Shown: piece after piece, positions 1 to 7,128 of the stretch
Numbering within the stretch: position 1 is the stretch's first letter
Layout of the letters: each line of letters starts with the position of its first letter
Program-made: the position numbers and the translations under genes
The notes under the pieces: generated by a model
Database searches by the model: none
The model's input: only the letters and a program-made list of their open reading frames with translations
Told to the model about the DNA's origin: nothing
Origin: TC-15 sp034437275
GTDB lineage: Bacteria; Chloroflexota; Anaerolineae; Aggregatilineales; Aggregatilineaceae
NCBI GenBank assembly: GCA_034437275.1
Contig: DAOTUD010000001.1
Span: 1 to 15,934, forward strand
Length of the DNA stretch: 15,934 nt
Direction of reading: 5' to 3'

Positions 1-3000
1 TGCATCGACGACCAGGGCACGGTGGTCTTCACTGTGACCAACAACGGCGGCCCGATGCAGCAAGGCGAAGCCTTCAGCATCTACACCGCTGACGGCGAAC
101 TCCAAAGCGGCACCACGGATGCACTGGGCACAGGCGCAAGCCAGCAGTTCACTGTTCAGGCGCAGCCCGGTGGCGCAGCGATCACCTTTGAGATCGCCGA
201 ACTCCAAAAGTCCGTCTCGGTCGAGGAATGCTTCCCGCTGCCTGACGTGTCGCTCGGCGGTCAATGCGTCGACGACCAGGGCACGGTGGTCTTCACCGTC
301 ACCAACAACGGCGGCCCGATGCCGCAAGGCGAAGCCTACAGCATCTTCACCGCCGCAGGCGTGATCCAGAGTGGCAGCCTGCAACTGGGCGCAGGTGAAA
401 GCATGGAATTGACCGTCCAGGCGCAGCCCGATGGGGATACCATCACCTTCGAAATGGCCGGACTCGAAAAGTCCGTCGCGGTCGAAGAATGCTTCCCGCT
501 GGCTGACCTGGCACTCGGCGGCCAATGCGTCGACGACCAGGGTACGGTGGTCTTCACCGTCACCAACAACGGCGGCCCGATGCAGCAAGGCGAAGCCTAC
601 AGCATCAGCAGCCCCGCAGGTGAAATCACCAGCGGCACCACAAACGCGTTGAACTCCGGCGAAAGCCAGCAGTTCACCGTCAACGCACAGCCCGGTGGCG
701 CGGCCATCACCTTTGAGATCGCCGAACTCGAGAAGTCGGTTTCGGTCGAGGAATGCTTCGCGCTGTCCGAGCTGGCGCTCGGCGGTGAGTGCGTCGACGA
801 CCAGGGCACGGTGGTCTTCACCGTGACCAACAACGGCGGCCCGATGCAGCAAGGCGAGGCCTACAGCATCATGTTTGCCAACGGCCTCAGCTCAACCGGC
901 ACCACGGACGCGCTGGACGCAGGCGCAAGCCAGCAGTTCACCGTCAACGCACAACCCGATGGCGGCACGATCACCTTCAGCCTCGACCAGCTCGAACAGT
1001 CGGTCGATGTCGACGAATGCTTCGCGCTGTCCGACCTGGCGCTCGGCGGCCAATGCGTCGATGACCAGGGCACGGTGGTCTTCACCGTCACCAACAACGG
1101 CGGCCCGATGCAGGCTCCTGAAGCCTACAGCATCAGCGATGCCGACGGCGTGCTCGACAGCGGCACCTTCGTGCTGGTTGGCCCTGGCGAGAGCATGGAC
1201 TTCACCGTCCAGGCACGACCCGACGGCGGCACGATCACCTTCGCGATCCCCGGCATGGAGCAATCCGCCGACGTATCCGAATGCTTCGCGCTGCCTGAAC
1301 TCGAAATCGGCGGCCAATGCGTCGATGACCAGGGCACGGTGGTCTTCACCGTGACCAACACCGGCGGCCCGATGCAGCAGGGTGTGAACTACACCATCAC
1401 GTTTGCCGATGGCCTCAGCTCAATCAGCACCACCAACGCACTGGGCACCGGCGAAAGCCAGCAGTTCACCGTCCAGGCCCAGCCTGATGGCGGCAAGATC
1501 ACCTTCGCAATCCCCGATATGGAGCAATCCGTCGCGGTCGAAGAGTGCTTCGCGCAGCCCGACCTGGCGCTCGGCGGTGAGTGCTTGCCGCTCGAAGGCG
1601 TGGTTACCTTCACGCTGACGAACAACGGCGGCCCGATGCAGCAAGGCGAGGCCTACACCATCACCACCAACGGCACCGAACTCGACAGCGGCACGACCGA
1701 CGCACTGGGCTTTGGCGCAAGCCAGCAGTTCACCGTCGACGCGCCCGCTGACGGCAGCCCGGTCGTCTTCGAGTCCGCAGGACTGGAAAAGACCGCGACT
1801 GTCACCGAGTGCTTCGCACGGCCCGGCCCCTCGGCGGGCGGCAAGTGCATCCCCGCCGAAGGCGTAGTGGTCTTCACGCTGGCCAACACCGGCGGCCCGA
1901 TGCCCGCGACGCCGTACACGATCACCAGCAATGGGGTCGAACTCGACAGCGGCACCACCAACGCGCTGAACAACGGCGAGAGCCAGGAATTCACCGTTCC
2001 GGCCCCGATCGATGGCAGCCCGGTGGTGTTCGAGGCGACAGGCCCCGAAGTGACGGCAACCGCAAGCGTTGAAGAATGCTTCGCCCTGCCCGAACTCGAA
2101 ATCGGCGGCCAATGCGTCGATGACGAAGGCACCGTCGTCTTCACCGTCACCAACAACGGCGGCCCGATGCGTGCAGAAGAAGCCTTCAGCATCAGCGACG
2201 CCGACGGCGTCATCCAGAGCGGCACTTTCGTGCTGGTTGGCCCCGGCGAAAGCATGGACTTCACCGTCCAGGCACGGCCCGATGGTGGCACGATCACCTT
2301 CGCGATCCCCGGCATGGAGCAATCCGCCGACGTGTCCGAATGCTTCGCGCTGTCTGAACTCGAAATCGGCGGTCAATGCGTCGATGACGAGGGCACTGTC
2401 GTCTTCACCGTCACCAACAACGGCGGCCCGATGCAGCAAGGCGAACCCTACCGCATCTTCTCCGCCGACGGCGACCTCGACAGCGGCACCACGGACGCGC
2501 TGGGCTTTGGCGAAAGCATGGACTTCACCGTCCAGGCGCTGCCTGATGGTGGCACGATCACCTTCGCGATCCCCGGCATGGAGCAATCCGCCGACGTGTC
2601 CGAATGCTTCGCGCTGCCTGAACTCGAAATCGGCGGTCAATGCGTCGATGACGAGGGCACCGTCGTCTTCACCGTCACCAACAACGGCGGCCCGATGCGT
2701 GCAGAAGAAGCCTTCAGCATCAGCGATGCCGACGGCGTCATCCAGAGCGGCACCTTCGTGCTGGTTGGCCCCGGCGAAAGCATGGACTTCACCGTCCAGG
2801 CACGGCCCGATGGTGGCACGATCACCTTCGCGATCCCCGGCATGGAGCAATCCGCCGACGTGTCCGAATGCTTCGCGCTGCCCGACCTGGACATCGGCGG
2901 CCAGTGTGTCGACGATGAAGGCACGGTTGTCTTCACCGTCACCAACAACGGCGGCCCGATGCAGCAAGGCGAGGCCTACCGCATCTTCTCCGCTGATGGC

Positions 3001-3915
3001 GAACTCGACAGCGGCACCACGGACGCCCTGGGCTATGGCGTAAGCCAGCAGTTCACCGTCCAGGCGCTGCCGACCGGCGAAGCGATCACCTTCGAAATGG
3101 CCGCACTCGAGCAGTCGGTCGACGTCGAAGAATGCTTCGCGCTGCCCGACCTGGACATCGGCGGCCAATGCGTCGATGACGAAGGCACCGTCGTCTTCAC
3201 CGTCACCAACAACGGCGGCCCGATGCAGGCTGGCGAAAGCTACCGCATCTTCTCCGCCAGCCAGGACTTCGAAGTCGGCATCACGGACGCGCTGGGCTAT
3301 GGCGCAAGCCAGCAGTTCACCGTCCAGGCGCTGCCGACCGGCGAAGCGATCACCTTCGAAATGGCCGCACTCGAGCAATCCGTCTCGGTCGAAGAATGCT
3401 TCGCGCTGCCCGATCTGAAGATCGGCGGCCAGTGCATCGACGACCAGGGCGCGGTAGCCTTCACCGTCACGAACGACGGCGGCCCGATGCAGCAAGGCGA
3501 ACCCTACCGCATCTACTCCGCCGACAGTGAACTCGACAGCGGCACCACGGACGCGCTGGGCTATGGCGAGAGCCAGGCGTTCCGCGTCAAAGCGCTGCGC
3601 AACGGCCAAACGATCACCTTCGAAATGGCCGCACTCGAGCAGTCGGTCGACGTCGAAGAATGTTTCGCCCTGCCCGAACTCGCCTACGATGCGCGCTGCG
3701 TGGCCGACGCCGTTGGGGAATTCACCATCACCAATAACGGCGGCCCGATGCGCAAGGCGCAAGCCTACGAGATCGTAGATGCGAACGGCGCAGTACGCGC
3801 CGCAGGTAACTTCCTGCTCGACGTAGGTGAGACCGAAGTGATCACCATCGGAGCGGCCAACGCCGAACTGAGCTTCGCCGCCCCGAGCGGTATCCCGACC
3901 GTCCTCACCAGCTGT
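1..3915 (+). repeat. Fifteen tandem 264-bp coding repeats
   Basis: Units begin at the Cys codon at 1, 265, 526, 790, 1054, 1318, 1582, 1846, 2113, 2377, 2641, 2905, 3169, 3433 and 3697. Spacing is 264 bp except 261 (unit 2) and 267 (unit 8); the last unit is shorter and ends at the Cys codon 3913-3915. The first 20 codons of each unit are nearly invariant in DNA as well as in protein, while the middle varies. Units 9 (2113) and 11 (2641) differ at only about three positions over their first 240 bp, all silent, which points to recent duplication or gene conversion. Units 7 and 8 are the most divergent internal ones. Confidence 0.95.
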
Positions 3916-5157
3916 GACGAGCCGGAACCGACCCCCACGCCCACGCCGACGGCAACCGAACCGCCCCAGGAGCCGCCTTGCGGCCCGACGGGCCTGGTTG
4001 ACGGGTTCCCAAGCGTGGACATGAACATGGCCTACTGCGGGCCGGACACGCCGCAGGGTCGCCCCTGGGAGCCGATTGAAATCGGCGCAGCGGTCTGCCC
4101 GGACTGGCTGGTGTACCACACCGACCAGACCGGCGACTGGGAAATCTTCCGCCTGGGCAAGGTGCCCGGCGCGGTCGATGCTGACCCCAACATCTCGCAA
4201 GGCGTAGGCCCGCGCGCATATGACGTCGCGCCAAGCCGTTCGCCGGATGCCCAGTGGGTTGCCTTCGCCAGCTACCGCGACGGTAACTGGGAGATCTACA
4301 TCGGCAAGGCCGACGGCACCGAACAACGCCGCGTCACCACCACCGTTAACGCGATCGACATCGACCCGGTTTGGTCACCCACCGGTGACTACATCGCGTA
4401 CGAGTCGTCCCGCAGCGGCGATGGCTGGGACCTGTACATGGTCGATATCGCCACCGGTGAGGAAATCCGCCTGACGGATGCCCCCAGCGACGATATCAAC
4501 CCGTTCTGGTCGCCCGACGGCTCCAAGATCGTGTTCCAGACCAACCGCGACGGCATGTGGCAGATCTACGAGCTCAACGTAGCGACGCAAGAAGTCACGC
4601 GCCTGAGCGATGGCCTGGGCGACGACCACGACCCGCAGTACTCCTTCGACGGCTCGCAGATCGCCTTCCGCTCCTACCGTGGCAGCGACAACAGCGTGAT
4701 CTACGTCATGAACAGTGACGGCTCGGATGCACGCCCGATCTCCGACCCCGAAGGGGACGCCATCAACCAGGTGTGGTCGCCGGACGACAACCTGATCGCT
4801 TACCAGTCCAACCTGGACGGGGACGAAGACATCTATGTCTACGAATTCCCGCAGGACGGCGACGAGGCGATCACCCGTCTGCTGACCGACAACACCATCA
4901 ACGACTACGCGCCGACGTGGTACTGTGACTCGCCGGAAGCGCTGGTCTTCACGTCCGACATCTCGGAAATCCCCGAAGACTCGAACATCTTCATGGCTTC
5001 GGCGCTTCCGATCACGGCTGACCCAATCGACGTGGCCGCCGACGCGACGCAGATGACCTTCATCCCGGATCAGGACCAGTATCCACAGGATGCGCCTGCC
5101 GAAGAGAACGCCAGCCGCGAAGAGGCGCTGCCAGGGCCAGCACGGTACCTGCGCTAG
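1..5157 (+). CDS. Giant repeat surface protein with PD40 beta-propeller, 5' partial
   Basis: The frame is open to the left edge, so the true start lies outside the window; 1718 residues are visible and the stop is TAG at 5155. Residues 1-1305 are 15 tandem units of about 88 residues, each opening with a Cys followed by a core such as TVVFTVTNNGGPM and carrying a second Cys near residue 77 (EECF or SECF). The alternating hydrophobic pattern suggests an Ig-like beta-sandwich with one disulphide per unit. A Thr-Pro linker follows (3925-3963), then about residues 1368-1665 with six or seven PD40/TolB-type blades (SPDAQWVAF, SPTGDYIAY, SPDGSKIVF, SFDGSQIAF, SPDDNLIAY). The last 45 or so residues are polar, with no membrane segment or sorting motif. 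The protein is acidic. The cysteine-pair pattern and linker imply export; a role as an adhesin, stalk or polysaccharide-binding protein is inference. I do not recognise the repeat as a named family. Confidence 0.85.
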   Translation, partial: CIDDQGTVVFTVTNNGGPMQQGEAFSIYTADGELQSGTTDALGTGASQQFTVQAQPGGAAITFEIAELQKSVSVEECFPLPDVSLGGQCVDDQGTVVFTVTNNGGPMPQGEAYSIFTAAGVIQSGSLQLGAGESMELTVQAQPDGDTITFEMAGLEKSVAVEECFPLADLALGGQCVDDQGTVVFTVTNNGGPMQQGEAYSISSPAGEITSGTTNALNSGESQQFTVNAQPGGAAITFEIAELEKSVSVEECFALSELALGGECVDDQGTVVFTVTNNGGPMQQGEAYSIMFANGLSSTGTTDALDAGASQQFTVNAQPDGGTITFSLDQLEQSVDVDECFALSDLALGGQCVDDQGTVVFTVTNNGGPMQAPEAYSISDADGVLDSGTFVLVGPGESMDFTVQARPDGGTITFAIPGMEQSADVSECFALPELEIGGQCVDDQGTVVFTVTNTGGPMQQGVNYTITFADGLSSISTTNALGTGESQQFTVQAQPDGGKITFAIPDMEQSVAVEECFAQPDLALGGECLPLEGVVTFTLTNNGGPMQQGEAYTITTNGTELDSGTTDALGFGASQQFTVDAPADGSPVVFESAGLEKTATVTECFARPGPSAGGKCIPAEGVVVFTLANTGGPMPATPYTITSNGVELDSGTTNALNNGESQEFTVPAPIDGSPVVFEATGPEVTATASVEECFALPELEIGGQCVDDEGTVVFTVTNNGGPMRAEEAFSISDADGVIQSGTFVLVGPGESMDFTVQARPDGGTITFAIPGMEQSADVSECFALSELEIGGQCVDDEGTVVFTVTNNGGPMQQGEPYRIFSADGDLDSGTTDALGFGESMDFTVQALPDGGTITFAIPGMEQSADVSECFALPELEIGGQCVDDEGTVVFTVTNNGGPMRAEEAFSISDADGVIQSGTFVLVGPGESMDFTVQARPDGGTITFAIPGMEQSADVSECFALPDLDIGGQCVDDEGTVVFTVTNNGGPMQQGEAYRIFSADGELDSGTTDALGYGVSQQFTVQALPTGEAITFEMAALEQSVDVEECFALPDLDIGGQCVDDEGTVVFTVTNNGGPMQAGESYRIFSASQDFEVGITDALGYGASQQFTVQALPTGEAITFEMAALEQSVSVEECFALPDLKIGGQCIDDQGAVAFTVTNDGGPMQQGEPYRIYSADSELDSGTTDALGYGESQAFRVKALRNGQTITFEMAALEQSVDVEECFALPELAYDARCVADAVGEFTITNNGGPMRKAQAYEIVDANGAVRAAGNFLLDVGETEVITIGAANAELSFAAPSGIPTVLTSCDEPEPTPTPTPTATEPPQEPPCGPTGLVDGFPSVDMNMAYCGPDTPQGRPWEPIEIGAAVCPDWLVYHTDQTGDWEIFRLGKVPGAVDADPNISQGVGPRAYDVAPSRSPDAQWVAFASYRDGNWEIYIGKADGTEQRRVTTTVNAIDIDPVWSPTGDYIAYESSRSGDGWDLYMVDIATGEEIRLTDAPSDDINPFWSPDGSKIVFQTNRDGMWQIYELNVATQEVTRLSDGLGDDHDPQYSFDGSQIAFRSYRGSDNSVIYVMNSDGSDARPISDPEGDAINQVWSPDDNLIAYQSNLDGDEDIYVYEFPQDGDEAITRLLTDNTINDYAPTWYCDSPEALVFTSDISEIPEDSNIFMASALPITADPIDVAADATQMTFIPDQDQYPQDAPAEENASREEALPGPARYLR

Positions 5158-5179
5158 AGCCGGCTAAGTGGCTTAGTAT

Positions 5180-5213
5180 GGCCGCTCCCCGTCCTGGGGG
5201 GCGGCCTTTTTTT
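5180..5213 (+). terminator. Rho-independent terminator after the repeat protein
   Basis: GGCCGC (5180-5185) pairs with GCGGCC (5201-5206). The stem continues through a T-G wobble (5186/5200) and CCCC (5187-5190) with GGGG (5196-5199), enclosing the 5-base loop GTCCT. Seven Ts follow at once (5207-5213). It lies 22 bp after the TAG stop and separates the repeat-protein gene from the sugar operon. Confidence 0.93.
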
Positions 5214-5228
5214 GCGCCCCCAGCCTGC

Positions 5229-5257
5229 TTGACAACGCCCCGCAAATCCGGTACAGT
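5229..5257 (+). promoter_or_regulatory. Sigma70-type promoter of the transketolase-kinase operon
   Basis: A perfect -35 hexamer TTGACA (5229-5234) and a -10 hexamer TACAGT (5252-5257) are spaced by 17 bp. Transcription would start near 5264, about 88 bases upstream of the first start codon. The stretch is markedly more AT-rich downstream of the -10 than the surrounding coding DNA. The hexamers are seen directly; activity is inferred. Confidence 0.8.
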
Positions 5258-5266
5258 AAAGATAGT

Positions 5267-5298
5267 TGAAATTATTTTCATGTGTGAATAATTATTCA
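5267..5298 (+). promoter_or_regulatory. Two AT-rich 14-bp dyads, likely repressor operator
   Basis: TGAATAATTATTCA (5285-5298) is a perfect palindrome. TGAAATTATTTTCA (5267-5280) is an imperfect copy with the same TGAA/TTCA ends. The copies start 18 bp apart and lie just downstream of the -10, spanning the expected transcription start, so bound protein would block initiation or escape. TGAA...TTCA dyads resemble the ATTGAA...TTCAAT operator of Bacillus subtilis DeoR, a SorC-type regulator. The SorC-family protein encoded at the end of this operon is therefore the best candidate ligand; that pairing is inference. Confidence 0.65.
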
Positions 5299-5351
5299 AA
5301 AGGCGAATACGCGCTCTTTTTTCCGAACAATTTTTTCAGGAGCCGCACCTT

Positions 5352-6182
5352 ATGACGCGCATTACCACCGAGGCGCTGCGCGAGCGAGCCACCAGCATCC
5401 GCAAGCAGAATCTGGCCATGATTCACCGCGCGGGTATGGGCCACACCGGCGGCGATCTCTCCGCAGCGGACATCCTCACCGTGCTCTACTTCGCCATCCT
5501 CAACGTTGATCCCGAAAATCCTGGCGATCCCCACCGCGACCGTTTCATCATGAGCAAGGGCCACAGCGCCGGACTGCTCTACACCACCCTGGCCAATACG
5601 GGCTTCTTCCCGGTCGAGGAACTCGACACATTTATGCAGCCCCTCGCGCGCCTCAACGGCCACCCGGACCGGAACAAGGTCCCCGGCGTGGAGACCAACA
5701 CCGGCCCGCTGGGGCATGGCCTGCCGGTCGCCGTCGGGACGGCGCTTGCGTCCAAGCTGGACGGGGCGTCGTGGCGCACCTACATCGTCACCGGCGACGG
5801 GGAACTGCAAGAAGGCAGCAATTGGGAGGCCGCGATGGCTGCCGCCCATTACAAACTCGACAACCTGACGCTGATCGTGGACCGCAACACGCTGCAACAG
5901 GGCGACTTCACCGAGCGCACGATGCACCTCGAGCCGCTGGACGACAAGTTCCGCGCGTTCGGCTGGGCGGTCGAGGAGGTGGACGGGCACGACCATGCCG
6001 CCCTGGTCGACATTTTGCAGCGAGTGCCCTTCGCCCAGGGGCATCCGAGCTGCATCATCGCCCGGACACACAAGGGCCAGGGCGTGTCGTTTATGATGGA
6101 CCGCGCGGGCTGGCACCACCGGGTACCCACCGAAGAAGAACTGGCCGCCGCGCTGCGCGAACTGGGGGACAGCGATGAGTAG
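5352..6182 (+). CDS. Transketolase, N-terminal (TPP-binding) subunit
   Basis: This 276-residue protein is the first half of a split transketolase, the ThDP-dependent enzyme that moves a ketol unit from a ketose phosphate to an aldose phosphate. Conserved features include GHTGGDLS (30-37), SKGHSAG (68-74), the GPLGHGL stretch (118-124), and the ThDP/metal motif that starts at GDG (148-150) and ends at N179. The length fits stand-alone N-subunits of about 270-290 residues. ATG 5352 is preceded by AGGAG (5338-5342) at 9 bases, so the start is secure. It is the first gene after the promoter and operator, and its TAG stop overlaps the next gene by 8 bp, which suggests coupled synthesis of the two subunits in equal amounts. 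The actual ketose substrate cannot be read from the sequence. Confidence 0.93.
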   Translation: MTRITTEALRERATSIRKQNLAMIHRAGMGHTGGDLSAADILTVLYFAILNVDPENPGDPHRDRFIMSKGHSAGLLYTTLANTGFFPVEELDTFMQPLARLNGHPDRNKVPGVETNTGPLGHGLPVAVGTALASKLDGASWRTYIVTGDGELQEGSNWEAAMAAAHYKLDNLTLIVDRNTLQQGDFTERTMHLEPLDDKFRAFGWAVEEVDGHDHAALVDILQRVPFAQGHPSCIIARTHKGQGVSFMMDRAGWHHRVPTEEELAAALRELGDSDE

Positions 6183-7128
6183 CGAACTGTTTGACTGCCG
6201 CAAAGCCTACGCCGCCGCCGTCGAAGACGTCGCCGCCGCCGATCCGCGCGTGGTGGTGCTGGTCAACGACTCGGTCGGCTCCAGCAAGATGGCCGGCTTC
6301 CAGGAACGCTTCCCGGACCGGCTGCTCAACATCGGCATCGCCGAGCAGAACATGGTCGGCATCGCCGCCGGGATGGCCAACGGCGGCAAACTGCCGTTTG
6401 TGTCGAGCGCGTCGTGCTTCCTGACCGCGCGCGCGATGGAGCAGATCAAGGTCGACATCGCCTACTCCAACGCCAATGTGAAGCTGTGCGGCATGAGCAG
6501 CGGCTTCGCCTACGGCGCGCTGGGCGCGACCCACCACTCCATCGAAGACATGGCCTGGCTGCGCGCGATTGCCAACATGACCGTGATCGTGCCCGCCGAC
6601 CCGGAAGAAACCCGGCAGGCGGTGCACGCCGCTGCCGCCCACGAAGGACCGGTCTTCCTGCGCATCAGCCGCATGGGCGTACCGGCCATTTATGACGACG
6701 AATACCCGTTCATCATCGGGCGCGCCTCGCAGCTCCGCGAGGGGAACGACATCACCCTGATCGCCAACGGCATCATGGTCACCCGCGCCCTGCAAGCCGC
6801 CGACCTGCTGGCCGAGGATGGCATCCAGGCGCGCGTGCTGAACGTGGCGACCGTGCGCCCCATCGACCGCGACGCGATCATCGCCGCCACGCACGACACC
6901 GGCGGCATCGTTACCGTCGAGGAGCACACCACGCATGGCGGGCTGGGCGGTGCCGTCGCCGAGGTCGTGGTCACGTCGCCACGCCCGGTCCCGATGCGGA
7001 TGCTGGGCGTGCCGGGCGTGTTCGCCCCGACCGGCGAAGCGCCCTGGCTGTGCGAGCATTTCGGCCTGACGCCCACCGGCATCCGTGACGCCGCGCGCGA
7101 GATCGTCGGGCAGGAGGTGCGGACGTGA
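6175..7128 (+). CDS. Transketolase, C-terminal subunit
   Basis: This 317-residue protein is the second half of the split transketolase. Its pyrimidine-binding domain holds the catalytic glutamate in NIGIAEQNM (E57), which activates the ThDP aminopyrimidine ring, and the THHSIEDMA segment (119-127) that contributes active-site histidines. The transketolase C-terminal domain follows from about residue 190 (ITLIANG..., then VRPIDRD and VTVEEHTTHGGLGGAVAE). Together with the upstream subunit it would form the cytoplasmic heterotetramer typical of split enzymes. The start ATG lies inside the upstream gene, behind GGGGGA (6164-6169). The TGA stop overlaps the GTG of the kinase gene by 4 bp. Xylulose 5-phosphate, erythrulose phosphate or apulose 4-phosphate would all be plausible donors given the kinase next to it. 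Confidence 0.93.
   Translation: MSSELFDCRKAYAAAVEDVAAADPRVVVLVNDSVGSSKMAGFQERFPDRLLNIGIAEQNMVGIAAGMANGGKLPFVSSASCFLTARAMEQIKVDIAYSNANVKLCGMSSGFAYGALGATHHSIEDMAWLRAIANMTVIVPADPEETRQAVHAAAAHEGPVFLRISRMGVPAIYDDEYPFIIGRASQLREGNDITLIANGIMVTRALQAADLLAEDGIQARVLNVATVRPIDRDAIIAATHDTGGIVTVEEHTTHGGLGGAVAEVVVTSPRPVPMRMLGVPGVFAPTGEAPWLCEHFGLTPTGIRDAAREIVGQEVRT
7112..7117 (+). promoter_or_regulatory. Ribosome binding site deciding the kinase GTG start
   Basis: AGGAGG lies 7 bases upstream of GTG 7125. This strong site, inside the 3' end of the transketolase gene, supports a GTG start that overlaps the upstream TGA (GTGA), and the protein then begins with the typical FGGY strand THILAIDQGTT. Confidence 0.8.

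Noticed and set aside
1..3915. Regular repeats as a CRISPR or other noncoding array
   Set aside because: The period is 264 bp, a multiple of three, and every unit keeps one open frame with conserved cysteines; there are no short repeats with unique spacers.
1420..4326. 968-codon open frame on the - strand through the repeat array
   Set aside because: It is the mirror of a periodic, GC-biased coding array with the same frame relation in each unit. Its translation is repetitive and lacks any domain, and the + strand protein is well supported.
5301..5335. Possible attenuator (GCG-AATA-CGC stem before a T-run)
   Set aside because: The stem is only about three to five pairs with a bulge, too weak to call a terminator.
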